Below are positions 1-9,066 of a DNA stretch of 64,000 nt, piece after piece. Each line of letters begins with the position of its first letter. Position 1 is the first letter of the stretch. A model generated the notes under the pieces. That model was not told the origin of the DNA and ran no database searches. It saw nothing but the letters and a program-made list of their open reading frames with translations. The position numbers and the translations under genes are program-made. Source of the DNA: PALSA-911 sp963743035 (GTDB lineage: Bacteria > Pseudomonadota > Alphaproteobacteria > Acetobacterales > Acetobacteraceae); NCBI GenBank assembly GCA_963743035.1, contig CAVUOB010000018.1:248001-312000 (forward strand). Direction: 5' to 3'.

Positions 1-146
1 CCGGTTCGCGCGCCGGCCGGAAGCGGGCTGGCGGGCGGAACCGGCGGCTGGCGGCGTATGTGAACGAATTCACACGCGGGCGGGCGGCTTTCGGTTACAG
101 TTCCCGAGGGCCGGCATGTGAGCCTGGCTGCGGGAAGGGGAGCGAT

Positions 147-1364
147 GTGGCCGACAACCCAGCCGTGCCGCCAGCCGTGGCGGAAACGCCCAAGCCGAGC
201 GTGGGGCCGGGCGTAGCGCCGGGCGCGGAAGGGCCCCGTGCGCGCAGGCAGGACGGCCCGCGTGGCGGGCACGAGCTGGAGCTCCGCCGGGCCATGGACG
301 ACGCGGAATGCCTACTGCATTACGCATCCCAGGCCGGGATCGATATCTCTGAAGATGTGATGACGGATATCCTGGCCGCCCGGGAGGCTTTCGAGCAGGG
401 GCGGCTCGGCTCTGCGGAGACCGTCGCGTTCCTGTCGGCCTACGCCAAGCTGGCGGCTAGGCTGGCGCCGGTTACCGCGGAGACCGTGCGGGCCTCGAAC
501 GAACGGCTCGGCGCCGTGGTCCGCGGCCATGGCGCGCTGGCGATCTGCACCACGGTGCTGATCGTGGCGCTGTCGCTGCTGATCTTCGTGACCACCTCGA
601 TCGGCAACGACATCGGCGATGGCCTCACCCGGACCAACGAGCTGGCGGCGAAGGCGCGGGCGCATGTCGGCGCGCCGGCGATCGGCAATGTCGCTGACGA
701 GACATGCGGTGAGGCGACCGCGTTGCCCAATCCGCCGATCGTGTTCGAGCCGCCGATGAACGAGCTGATCATGATCACCGAGCTGCAGTCGCTCGCTGCC
801 TCGATCCGCGATCTTCACACCAGCGCGATCAAGCTGAACCGCTTCGTGCTGAGCGTGGAGCATAATCCGTTCGATGCGCCGGATCCGAGCAAGCCGCTGG
901 TGACGCCGGGCGGGAACCCGTACGAGGCGTTGCAGCTGCCGCCGTCGCTGTCCAATTTCCGTGCCGCCGCGATGTGCAAGATCGCGGCCTATCAGCAGGT
1001 GCGGAGTTTCGCGCAGAACGTGAAGGCGGACGCGGTGCTCGCCTATGGCAGCCTGGCGGCCTATGTGCTGCCGGTGCTGTTCGCGCTGCTGGGGGCGTTC
1101 GCCTTCAACCTGCGCGACTATACCAGCCGGGTGAAGGCGCGGACCTACCATCCGTCCTACGTCAATTCGGCGAGGATCATCGTCGCGGTCATATGCGGCG
1201 CGATCATCAGCTTCTTCAACGGCTTCACGCAGGGCCTGAACCTGCTGGCGGCGGCATTCCTGGTGGGCTACGGCGTGGAGATCTTCTTCACCTTCCTCGA
1301 CTCCCTGCTGGTCAGCTTCGGCGCGAAGAAGCCCGGCCCGGCGCCCGACGCGGGGACACGGTAG
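147..1364 (+). CDS. Membrane protein of unknown function, four predicted TM segments
   Basis: I do not recognise this family. The GTG start has a good ribosome site (AAGGGGAG) a few bases upstream. An in-frame ATG at 294 is an alternative, because the first ~50 residues are Pro/Ala-rich and look poorly conserved. From the GTG, a helical soluble part is followed by a hydrophobic segment at about residues 129-152, an extended likely extracytoplasmic region of about 150 residues containing two cysteines, and three further hydrophobic segments at about 303-322, 344-358 and 363-388. A charged C-terminus follows. Membrane location and topology are predictions. No operon partner is close enough to suggest a job; the next gene is an SDR after 112 bp. 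Confidence 0.7.
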   Translation: MADNPAVPPAVAETPKPSVGPGVAPGAEGPRARRQDGPRGGHELELRRAMDDAECLLHYASQAGIDISEDVMTDILAAREAFEQGRLGSAETVAFLSAYAKLAARLAPVTAETVRASNERLGAVVRGHGALAICTTVLIVALSLLIFVTTSIGNDIGDGLTRTNELAAKARAHVGAPAIGNVADETCGEATALPNPPIVFEPPMNELIMITELQSLAASIRDLHTSAIKLNRFVLSVEHNPFDAPDPSKPLVTPGGNPYEALQLPPSLSNFRAAAMCKIAAYQQVRSFAQNVKADAVLAYGSLAAYVLPVLFALLGAFAFNLRDYTSRVKARTYHPSYVNSARIIVAVICGAIISFFNGFTQGLNLLAAAFLVGYGVEIFFTFLDSLLVSFGAKKPGPAPDAGTR

Positions 1365-1391
1365 GACGCGCCGGCGCCAGGCCTAGTCGTG

Positions 1392-1425
1392 CAGCAGGCC
1401 TGTTCGTCCAGCAGGCCTGTTCGTC
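1392..1425. repeat. 17-bp tandem duplication
   Basis: The 17-bp unit CAGCAGGCCTGTTCGTC occurs twice in immediate succession, just after the stop of the preceding membrane protein gene. It is one of several short tandem duplications of similar period in this window. Confidence 0.85.
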
Positions 1426-1476
1426 CGGCGGGCGCGTGCTAACCTGTTACAAGCTACAACCAGGGAGAGAGACGGC

Positions 1477-2280
1477 ATGGACTTCAAAGGCAAGGTCGCG
1501 CTGGTCACCGGCGGCGGCAACGGGATCGGGCGGGCCACCGCGCTCGGGTTTGCCGGACGCGGCGCCAAGGTGGTGGTGGTGGACCGCGACGCCGGCGGCG
1601 GCGAGGCGACGGCGGGCATCATCCGCCAGCAGGGCGGGGAGGCGATCTTCGTGCAGGCCGACGTGACGAAAGCCGAGGACGTGCAGGCCTATGTGAAGAA
1701 AACCGTGGACACCTATGGCCGCATCGATTGCTTCCACAACAATGCCGGCATCGAGGGCGCCATCTCGCCGACCGCGGAATATGACGAGGGCATGTTCGAC
1801 ACGGTGATGGCGGTGAACGTCAAGGGCGTGTTCCTGGGCATGAAATACGTGCTGCGGCAGATGCTGGCGCAGGGCGGCGGGGGTGCGATCGTGAATACCG
1901 CCTCCACGGCCGGGCTGATGGGCTCGCCGGGCATGCCGGCCTATGTGGCGTCCAAGCACGCGGTGATCGGCCTGACCAAGACCGCGTCCGGGGAAGTGGC
2001 GCGCCAGGGCATCCGGGTCAACGCCGTCTGCCCCGGCCCGATCGACACCCGCATGATCCACGCGCTGGAGGCGCAGCTGAACCCGGACAACCCGGGCAAG
2101 GTAGGCGACCGCTACCAGTCCGCCATTCCGATCGGGCGCTACGGCATGCCGGAGGAGATCGCCAATACCGTGCTGTTCCTGTGCTCGGGCCTGGCGAGCA
2201 ACATCACCGGCGCCCAATACGTGGTGGATGGCGGGCGCACCGCGGCGCCGGGGGCCGTTACGTCGATGAACGCGGGCTGA
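1477..2280 (+). CDS. SDR family NAD(P)-dependent oxidoreductase
   Basis: Classical short-chain dehydrogenase of 267 residues, normal for the family. The Rossmann glycine motif TGGGNGIG is at residues 11-18, the NNAG motif at 88-91 and the catalytic YxxxK pair at Y156/K160, with a serine in the preceding NTAST stretch. The C-terminal GAQYVVDGG is typical of 3-oxoacyl-ACP-reductase-like and glucose-dehydrogenase-like SDRs. The substrate cannot be read from sequence. The ATG follows a GGGAGAGAG ribosome site. It stands alone on its strand, and a compound palindrome lies downstream. A degraded copy of its last ~100 bp appears at about 4606-4704. Confidence 0.9.
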   Translation: MDFKGKVALVTGGGNGIGRATALGFAGRGAKVVVVDRDAGGGEATAGIIRQQGGEAIFVQADVTKAEDVQAYVKKTVDTYGRIDCFHNNAGIEGAISPTAEYDEGMFDTVMAVNVKGVFLGMKYVLRQMLAQGGGGAIVNTASTAGLMGSPGMPAYVASKHAVIGLTKTASGEVARQGIRVNAVCPGPIDTRMIHALEAQLNPDNPGKVGDRYQSAIPIGRYGMPEEIANTVLFLCSGLASNITGAQYVVDGGRTAAPGAVTSMNAG

Positions 2281-2317
2281 TCGGGGCAGGTTCGGGTTGC
2301 CTCCGGGGGCAGGCAAG

Positions 2318-2366
2318 TCCAAGAGGCTCGGCCTCTTGGATTCCCGCCAAAGGGCTCGCCCTTTGG
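2318..2366. repeat. Compound palindrome (two adjacent hairpins)
   Basis: Two hairpins lie side by side between convergent genes: CCAAGAGGC/GCCTCTTGG (2319-2339) and CCAAAGGGC/GCCCTTTGG (2347-2366). Similar CCAAGGGC..GCCCTTGG units occur at about 9038, 23435 and 56329. They probably act as bidirectional terminators or belong to a dispersed repeat family. There is no T-run, so intrinsic termination is uncertain. Confidence 0.75.
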
Positions 2367-2392
2367 AAACCCCGGAGGTTATGCCCGGCGCC

Positions 2393-2956
2393 TTACTTCA
2401 TGGGCTCGACCGAGATCGCCAGGGCTTCCTCGTAGGAGATGTCTACCTGCTGGCCGACGCGCAGCTGGCGCACGAAGGCCAGGACTTCCGAGTTCTTCGC
2501 GACGACGGTACGGGGCCGGTTGTCGGGTGCGATGAAACTGACGGTCCCGGTCGCGGGGTCGACGGCCGTGATCGTCACGCGGCCGCGGCGAACGCGGGTG
2601 ATCTCGCCGCCTGGCCGCTCGGCCGTGTCGTTGCGGTCGATCTCCACCCCTTCGAAGGCCTGGCTGCTGCCCGATAGCGGGCTGACCACTCTGGCCGCGA
2701 GCGCCTGGTAGTAGGTCACGGTCACCCGGTCGCCGGGGCGGATTTCGTTGAGCCGCTGCACGTGGCTGCCGACGATCATGCTCAGCAGCGGGCCGGACTG
2801 GGAACCGCCGTCACCGCGCAGCAGGAGTTCCCGCGAAACCGGGTCCACTGTCTCGACAACGGCGTTCACGGTGGTGGTCTGCTGGGTATTCACCGAGGCG
2901 CAGGCGGCAAGTACTGGCAGCACACACGCGGTCAGGATCATCAGGCGACGTTTCAT
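2393..2956 (-). CDS. Predicted lipoprotein, unknown function
   Basis: 187 residues with a lipoprotein signal: a basic N-terminus, a hydrophobic core and the lipobox LAAC ending at about residue 19. The mature part is rich in short beta-type segments with repeated phrases such as DPVSRELLL, DPATGTVSF and GDRVTVTYYQ, suggesting small beta-barrel or OB-like units. The last segment, VGQQVDISYEEAL, resembles other small periplasmic proteins of unknown role. The start is the first ATG before the signal sequence. No function is proposed. It is convergent with the SDR upstream in the window. Confidence 0.75.
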   Translation of the reverse strand: MKRRLMILTACVLPVLAACASVNTQQTTTVNAVVETVDPVSRELLLRGDGGSQSGPLLSMIVGSHVQRLNEIRPGDRVTVTYYQALAARVVSPLSGSSQAFEGVEIDRNDTAERPGGEITRVRRGRVTITAVDPATGTVSFIAPDNRPRTVVAKNSEVLAFVRQLRVGQQVDISYEEALAISVEPMK

Positions 2957-3362
2957 GGCGGTATGGCTTTCCTATGGACTGTTGTCATTACGGGTAGATT
3001 CGGTAGGTTCCGTCAACATGTAAGGTATGCTGCCAAGGCGGATTGCCCTGTCCTGATCGAAATCAAGCGTCTGCGTTTACCTGGTCAAATCGTTGAATGC
3101 GCCACGCATTCCACCACCCTTCGGTTCGTCGTTTCATAATGTGCTGCGGTGGTGCTTTATCCGCGTGCGTGGTGGGGCAGATGAGGGAACGGTCGATCGG
3201 CGCCAGCGGCATCGAGATGACAGGCAGTTGGGCTCTTGCGCGTTGGAACATAATTCGGTGGAACGCGAAGCGTATTCCGCCCTAGGCTTGCTGAAACCAG
3301 ACGCCCGGGCCAGGGCGCCGCATTTGTCGGCAGCGATCCTGCTCCGGCGGGAGGTCCAGGAC
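2957..3362. other. Intergenic region without a supported gene
   Basis: About 400 bp of lower-GC sequence between divergently transcribed genes (lipoprotein to the left, FMN enzyme to the right). It should contain both promoters. I could not assign -35/-10 elements with confidence. The open frames across it are short and lack a ribosome site, and I leave them unannotated. Confidence 0.6.
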
Positions 3363-4649
3363 ATGAGCAAGCTCGATCGAGCCATCAACATCGACGATCT
3401 GCGGCGCATGGCGCGGCGGCGGCTGCCGCGCATCATGTTCGACTTCATCGAAGGCGGCGCGGAGGACGAGGTGGGCCTGGCGACCAACGAGGCGGCGTTC
3501 CGCCGCCGCCGGCTGGTGCCGCGCTATTATGTCGACACCTCCGCCCGCCACCAGCGGGCGAGCCTGTTCGGGCGAACCTACGCCAGCCCCTTCGGCATCG
3601 CGCCGACCGGGCTGGCGGGGGCGTTCTATCCGGATGCCGAACTGCACCTGGCCCGCGCCGCGGCGGCGGCGAACATCCCGTATGTGATGTCGGGGGCGGC
3701 CAATGCGTCGATGGAGCAGGTGGCGCGGCTGGCGCCGGATAATCTCTGGTATCAGATCTATGGCGCGCGGGACCGCGCCATCGCGGCCGACCTGGTGCGC
3801 CGCGCCGGCGATTGCGGGCTGCGCACGATCGTGGTGACCGCCGACGTGCCGGTTTCCTCCAACCGCGAGCGCAACCGGCGCAATGGGTTCGGCCGGCCGC
3901 TGCGGCTGGGGCTGGGGACGATCCTGGAATCGCTGCTGCATCCGCAATGGCTGGCGCAATATGTGCGCGGCGGCGGGCTGCCGGTGATGGGCAACTGGGC
4001 GCCCTATGCGCCGGCGGGCGCTTCCGCCAACGCGGTCGCCGACATGTTCGCCACCCAGACGCCGGATGCGAGCCAGACCTGGCAGGACCTGGAAACCATC
4101 CGCCGGCTCTGGCCGCATAAGCTGGTGGTGAAGGGGTTGCTGCATCCGGAGGACGCCAGGATCGCCGCCGGGATCGGCGTCGACGGCATTATCGTTTCCA
4201 ACCATGGCGGAAGGCAGCTCGACCTGGCGCCGTCGCCGGTGGAGGTGCTGCCGCAGATCCGCGCGGCGGTCGGCAAGGACATGGCGCTGCTGCTGGACAG
4301 CGGGGTGCGGCGGGGCGCGGATATCGTGATCGCGCTGTGCCTGGGCGCGGATTTCGTGCTGACCGGGCGTGCGACGCTGTACGGCGCGATCGCCGGCGGG
4401 ACGGAGGGCGTGCAGAAGGCGGTTTCGATCCTGCAGCGGGAGATCGATCTGGTGCTGGGGCAGGTTGGCTGCGTGGATCTGGGCGGGCTTGGGCCGCATA
4501 TGCTGCTGGAGAATTTTTGGACTGCGGCGCTGGGCAGGGGTGAGCCGGCGGGGGCGAACGGGACGATCGGGCGGTGGTTGCGGGTTCGCGGAGGGGGTGA
4601 TTGGCGCCTGCGTTCGGGGCTGGCGAGCAACACAACCGGCGCCCGGTGA
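3363..4649 (+). CDS. FMN-dependent alpha-hydroxy-acid dehydrogenase/oxidase with abnormal C-terminus
   Basis: Member of the lactate/mandelate dehydrogenase and glycolate oxidase family. It would oxidise an alpha-hydroxy acid to the 2-oxo acid with FMN. The chosen ATG follows a GGGAGG ribosome site. The N-terminal MFDFIEGGAEDE, the ATG-type FMN loop (GIAPTGLAGAF) and the active-site SNHGGRQLD with H281 and R284 are present, followed by the phosphate-binding LLDSGVRRGADI. Family members end near residue 380-390. Here about 40 extra residues follow, closing with SGLASNTTGAR, which matches the SDR gene at 2190-2225 in the same frame. The tail was therefore acquired by recombination with an SDR 3' end. 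The catalytic core is complete. Exact substrate is unknown. Confidence 0.88.
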   Translation: MSKLDRAINIDDLRRMARRRLPRIMFDFIEGGAEDEVGLATNEAAFRRRRLVPRYYVDTSARHQRASLFGRTYASPFGIAPTGLAGAFYPDAELHLARAAAAANIPYVMSGAANASMEQVARLAPDNLWYQIYGARDRAIAADLVRRAGDCGLRTIVVTADVPVSSNRERNRRNGFGRPLRLGLGTILESLLHPQWLAQYVRGGGLPVMGNWAPYAPAGASANAVADMFATQTPDASQTWQDLETIRRLWPHKLVVKGLLHPEDARIAAGIGVDGIIVSNHGGRQLDLAPSPVEVLPQIRAAVGKDMALLLDSGVRRGADIVIALCLGADFVLTGRATLYGAIAGGTEGVQKAVSILQREIDLVLGQVGCVDLGGLGPHMLLENFWTAALGRGEPAGANGTIGRWLRVRGGGDWRLRSGLASNTTGAR

Positions 4650-4704
4650 CGTGGTGGATGGCGACCGCGACCGCTGCGCCGGGGCTGTTACCTCGATGAC
4701 ACGG
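4606..4704 (+). pseudogene. Degraded copy of an SDR gene 3' end
   Basis: This stretch aligns base by base with the last ~100 bp of the SDR gene ending at 2280, including the short flank after its stop codon. Shared words include CTGGCGAGCAACA, ACCGGCGCCC, ACGTGGTGGATGGCG and GACTGATCGG/GGCTGATCGG. Indels and substitutions have broken the frame, and a TGA now terminates the upstream FMN enzyme. It is a remnant of a second related SDR gene or a small duplication. The similarity fades upstream of about 4605, marking the junction. Confidence 0.75.
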
Positions 4705-4995
4705 ACTGATCGGAGTTGGGGGTTCTTGACGATGGCAAGGAAGACAGAGAGGGCGAGGGGCTACTCCAATTGGAAGCGGCCAGATGTGACCGTCGTCAGC
4801 ATTGCAAGCCAGTGTCCTTGAACAACTCCGCCGTACCGCAAGTTGGATGCGGTATGTCGCTCCACAATGATTGATGGTAGTGTGTCCGTATATTCAGATT
4901 AGACCGCGAAGATGGCGGCTGTCCGCGTGGTGCTGGGTTTGTGGCGTAGCTAGGGGCCAAGGCGCGCTGTTGGGTCGTACAGACGGGGGACGTTC
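4705..4995. other. Intergenic region upstream of the nuclease-STAND gene
   Basis: About 290 bp whose base composition drops toward the large gene that follows. It should carry that gene's promoter, but I could not pick one reliably. A 29-codon frame beginning at 4732 has no convincing ribosome site. No tRNA, attachment site or terminal inverted repeat was seen here. Confidence 0.5.
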
Positions 4996-7900
4996 GTGCC
5001 GGACGTAAAGTTGCCAAGCTTCGGGGAGCCATCCATGCTTTGGACAGTCCCTGAAGAGGATATCGCACGTCAGGCGATTGCTCCGCTCCGCGGTTATGTC
5101 TATCAACTCCACCGGTCGGCAGCTGCTTGGATCAGCCTCAAGAGCGAGGATCTTCTTCATCTGGAAGTCGCTGAAGACTACTCGGAAATTCTCCGCGAGC
5201 CAGGAAGACTCGATGAGATATTGGAGGCGACTCAGGTCAAAGACACTCGCGAGTCCGGCGCCGTGAACTTGAATTCAGCGGATGTGATCGCTGCGATCGA
5301 GTCGCTGTTTCGGCTGCAAGCCAGTAACGTTGGTCGCGAAGTCCGGCTCAATTTCCTGACCACCTCTGAAATCGGGAAAGAACGCAAGAACCCCTTGCCG
5401 TCAGGTGAAGCCGGGTTGGTCGCGTGGAAGATGGCGGCGAGTGGCGGCAATGTCGCAGAGATTCGCGGGGCTCTCCTCTCGCGGCTTAAACCCGGGAAGC
5501 TCAAGTCTTTTGTGGAGCTGAGCTCGGACGAATGTCTAAGGGTAAGGCTGCTGTCTCCATTAACGTTTGTCTGCGGTGCAATCGGCGGACAGGTCGTCGA
5601 GGCCGCCAACAGAAACGAACTTATGGCGCTTCGTGAGGAGGTCCAGTCGACGGCAGATATGGCCCATCGTGCGTATGATGCCGTGCTCAGTCATGTCATC
5701 ACGACCATCCTTTCATCCTTCACCCGCATGTTGGACCGACCTCAGCTAATTGCTTGTCTTCAGCGAGCGACCGCCATAGCCGTACCTTCTCAGGTTGCTA
5801 CAGCCCTTTTGGGGATGCCCGCCATTGGAAAGGCGAGCGGCCCCATGGAGATTGTTGAGCTGACGGCCCTTGCTAGGACACTCCTCGACATGGGAACGCC
5901 TCCCTCAATCACCTCGCTTTTCCCTGATGCGTCGCCTGCTGCCCATTCAGCGTTATGCGCAGCAGCCGCCTTGCGGCGAACGGTGACCGCGCGTGATGTG
6001 CAAAACGTGAACGCCACAGTTAGGAACACTATACCTGAGTTGGCCGCGGTATCGGCGTCAAAGCACCTCGTCGTCGGGCCGCCCGGGTCGGGGAAAACCC
6101 ATGCGCTCTGGCAGGCCGCCAACGAATTGCTGAGCGATGGAAACGTGGTTCCCCTGTTCGTGCCGGTGTCATACCTAAATACTTGGAGCGATGTTACCTC
6201 TTTAATAACCGATGCGGCACCAAATCTATCGGTCGACGCGGTCCTGCGGGACGTACGAGTTTGCGTCTGTATCGACGGATGGTCGGAGTTTGCGGTCGGT
6301 GGCCATTCTTCCGAGAAGCGAAAGGCGCTCAGGGCGCTACGGAGTGCTCGAGTAATCGCGAATGGCAAGTTCACGGATGTCGGAGACACGACGTTCAAGA
6401 GTTGGTCGCTTGAACTGCTTTCGGCCGATCAGGTGGCCAATGTTGTGGCGAAGGCGCGCCCTGGTGAGCCTAGGCTTCCAGGTTCGGTGCTCGACCTGCT
6501 GCGATTACCGTTGTTACTGTCGATCCATGTGCTACAGGCCGCGGATGCGTCGGCGATAGGAGATTTGCTGCGCCAATTCCATGACCATCTGGCCCGGCTC
6601 CTCCCTGAAGGATTCACAGATGTGCTCGCCAGTGCTGTTGCCGCGTCGGCGTTGGCGAACGATCGATCCTACGGACGTCTAATTTTGGATCTCCAGGCAG
6701 GTGCTAGCAAAGTAGGTCTTGCCGAGCCGGTGAAGCTGCTTGAGCGGCTCGGGACGATCGCTGAGCGCAGCGGGAAAGCTCGTCCGATTCATGATCTATA
6801 TTGGAGTTGGTTGGCTGGGCGCGGACTCGTCGCCGGCCAGCTCACAGCGGCGGCCATACAGCCGCTCACCACTCGTGAGAGCTATGCCCTGGCGCTGCAG
6901 TCCGGCGTGCGCGCGAAAGACGAAGACGTCCAAGCTGCGGTGGAGGATGATTTGGTGCTAGCCGCCGGGCTCGACGCGAGTCAGGGATCACAAAGGCCAA
7001 ACCCTATCTTCACTGCTTCTCTCGAGCGCGCTTTGAGCGATGATCGCTTGGCCGTAAGGAGCCGAGGCGGCCTAGCAGCGCTGGAAACTTCCAGGCCGGA
7101 GTATCTGCGGCGCGCGCTGGACGTGTTGAGCGAGTTGTCACAGGCAAATCTTTACGTACCGGAATGGCTACAGGCGCTTCGCCCGGCGGTTTTGTTCCGC
7201 CAAAGGGCGATTGTTGCCGATTGGATCGGGTCGGAGGGCTCGGATTTTGTCCTGGACGCGATTGCCGAGCGTGGAGGCGCGGAATGGGTCCCTTGGCTTG
7301 AGCAGACGGCATTGTCAGGCAAGATCCATTATGTTGAAGCGTTGGCGGTGGCGTTAGGGTGCAGTCCTAATGTGCCAGACTGGGGGCTTCCGCATCTTAA
7401 CGAATTACTAGGATCAAAGACTTGGAAGTTACGACCTGCTGCCACCCGACGGTCTAACGTCCCATTGGCGCATTACATCGCCGAAAACTACGAGCGCCTC
7501 GTCGAGACGGTGATCCCCCTGAATTCCACGTTATGGATTGACCTTAATCGCGTCCTCTCCGCCTGCGGTAGTGAGGCGGTGTTCCAGCTTCTCCTGACCC
7601 TCTTCGGATCTATGCCGACACGTTCTCAGGAGCTCTTGGGTTATGCCGTCGTGGATCGAGGACAGCCTTGGATCGCGGCGTTCCAGAAAGTAGCTTTCGC
7701 CAAGCCTGGAGGAGGTCATCATCATAAGCTCGCTGAGGTGCTGTCGCCAGGAATCGACGACACCACAGCGCGGGCTTGGATCGCCGCGGGCTACGAAGAG
7801 GTTGGATGGCAGGTGCTGATCGCGCGCCACGGTACAGCCATCCTTCCCGAGTTGGTGGCCAAATTGCCTGATTCGTTTGCCGATCTTCATTCCATCCCGG

Positions 7901-8766
7901 CGCTCGCCAATATAAGGTTCCTTAAGCAGGCTCCAGCGTCACTTATTGATGAATTGTGGAGTCGGTTTGGCGGTCCAATGCAACCTAGAGCGACGTCCGA
8001 CGTCTTGAACGCCCTTGAGACCGTTTATCCAGAAGGCGTTGCTTCGATTGTCAGGTTTATAGCTGAACGTCCGGACGCTCTTCCAAGCTACCACATTGCC
8101 CAGGCACTACGCATTTACGACAAATGGCGGGCAAGACTTGGGACTGAACTTGAGGTTAGGCTCCGATCAGGCAAGATCTTACCGTTTAAGAACTGGATCA
8201 CGCTCCACACCGCTATCCAACGTTGGGAGGACCACTTCACGCCAGAGTTGCTGTCGGTATCCCCTGACCTTGCCATTTGGTTTGTACTCCAGCATTGCCA
8301 AAATGACGACGACAAGGCAGGTTCTGTACTCAATGCATTAAAAGGTGTAAAGTTTTATCATGCTGGGTTGCTGGAGCGGATGCTTTCGGCTCCAAAGCTC
8401 GCCCCACTCATTCCAAATGTCTTCGCCGATTGCTTTGATACCTTCCCAGCCTCGGCATTGCACCGTTGTATAAACTCAGCCCACGTCGATCAGAGCACAT
8501 TGGTTTTTCGGCTGGGATCTACTAGTAACCCCCTGCATCGATCAGTGCATGCGCAACTAATACGAAGGGTGGTCGAAGATCCGATCAACCTGCATAACAG
8601 CCGCTACGTCGCAAGCATGCTGAGAGGGCACACGCGCCATGACCTCTTGGCCCTTCTCAAAAGTACGGTCATTTTAGGTTCAGACAACTGGATTTGGTTC
8701 GTCCGCGAGGTGGAGATTGCGTTTGGCCAGCGCTTAATTAGCGAGGACGGAGTTCTTCTTCGGTGA
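4996..8766 (+). CDS. Predicted antiphage protein: DUF4297/Cap4-like nuclease, STAND/NACHT-type NTPase, helical repeats
   Basis: A 1256-residue protein in three parts. The N-terminus (about 1-230) resembles DUF4297/Cap4 PD-(D/E)xK nucleases: RGYVYQ at 32-37, acidic residues E57 and E60/D61, then QVK with K82. The centre is a STAND-like NTPase: Walker A GPPGSGKT at 361-368, Walker B VCVCIDGWSE with D427 (a variant of the DGxDE motif), then WSLELLSADQ and LLRLPLLLSI, which recall NACHT sensor segments, and a winged-helix-like RPIHDLYWSWL. The C-terminal ~600 residues are helical, with no recognised enzyme motif, and would be the target sensor. By analogy with Avs proteins, ligand binding would trigger oligomerisation and DNA cleavage; this is inference. 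It is shorter than typical Avs. Start GTG has GGGGGA upstream; ATG 5035 is an alternative. Frequent TTA, ATA and AGG codons differ from neighbouring genes and indicate transfer. No partner gene is adjacent. Confidence 0.72.
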   Translation: MPDVKLPSFGEPSMLWTVPEEDIARQAIAPLRGYVYQLHRSAAAWISLKSEDLLHLEVAEDYSEILREPGRLDEILEATQVKDTRESGAVNLNSADVIAAIESLFRLQASNVGREVRLNFLTTSEIGKERKNPLPSGEAGLVAWKMAASGGNVAEIRGALLSRLKPGKLKSFVELSSDECLRVRLLSPLTFVCGAIGGQVVEAANRNELMALREEVQSTADMAHRAYDAVLSHVITTILSSFTRMLDRPQLIACLQRATAIAVPSQVATALLGMPAIGKASGPMEIVELTALARTLLDMGTPPSITSLFPDASPAAHSALCAAAALRRTVTARDVQNVNATVRNTIPELAAVSASKHLVVGPPGSGKTHALWQAANELLSDGNVVPLFVPVSYLNTWSDVTSLITDAAPNLSVDAVLRDVRVCVCIDGWSEFAVGGHSSEKRKALRALRSARVIANGKFTDVGDTTFKSWSLELLSADQVANVVAKARPGEPRLPGSVLDLLRLPLLLSIHVLQAADASAIGDLLRQFHDHLARLLPEGFTDVLASAVAASALANDRSYGRLILDLQAGASKVGLAEPVKLLERLGTIAERSGKARPIHDLYWSWLAGRGLVAGQLTAAAIQPLTTRESYALALQSGVRAKDEDVQAAVEDDLVLAAGLDASQGSQRPNPIFTASLERALSDDRLAVRSRGGLAALETSRPEYLRRALDVLSELSQANLYVPEWLQALRPAVLFRQRAIVADWIGSEGSDFVLDAIAERGGAEWVPWLEQTALSGKIHYVEALAVALGCSPNVPDWGLPHLNELLGSKTWKLRPAATRRSNVPLAHYIAENYERLVETVIPLNSTLWIDLNRVLSACGSEAVFQLLLTLFGSMPTRSQELLGYAVVDRGQPWIAAFQKVAFAKPGGGHHHKLAEVLSPGIDDTTARAWIAAGYEEVGWQVLIARHGTAILPELVAKLPDSFADLHSIPALANIRFLKQAPASLIDELWSRFGGPMQPRATSDVLNALETVYPEGVASIVRFIAERPDALPSYHIAQALRIYDKWRARLGTELEVRLRSGKILPFKNWITLHTAIQRWEDHFTPELLSVSPDLAIWFVLQHCQNDDDKAGSVLNALKGVKFYHAGLLERMLSAPKLAPLIPNVFADCFDTFPASALHRCINSAHVDQSTLVFRLGSTSNPLHRSVHAQLIRRVVEDPINLHNSRYVASMLRGHTRHDLLALLKSTVILGSDNWIWFVREVEIAFGQRLISEDGVLLR

Positions 8767-9066
8767 CCGAATCGAGTTATGCTAGGCAGCATCTGGGTGC
8801 GTTCGTGGCGTGAGCAATGGAGATTCTTGAGGCTGTCGCGGGGCCGCTTTTTCATTTTGCCATGCGACAATGGTAACTGCGTCTGAATGCGAGGAGGCGA
8901 CTGCGGAAAGGCTGCTTTGAGTCAACTGCTGCGGAATGCTCTCCGGCTAGCGGCATCTAAGCGATTTCAGGGTGCTTGCGAATCATGGCAACAGAGATTG
9001 GTGCTTGGTATAAGAGACTTCGCGATCCCGGGCTTCGCCAAAGGTGAACCTTTGGAAACCATCCCT

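Noticed and set aside
1..146. Upstream-extended start of the first gene from 60
   Set aside because: The extra 29 codons show no conserved character, while the GTG at 147 has a strong ribosome site.
3097..3285. 62-codon frame in the gap before the FMN enzyme
   Set aside because: No ribosome site and no recognisable product.
4732..4821. 29-codon frame starting MARKTERARG between the SDR remnant and the nuclease-STAND gene
   Set aside because: Too short, no ribosome site and no support for translation.
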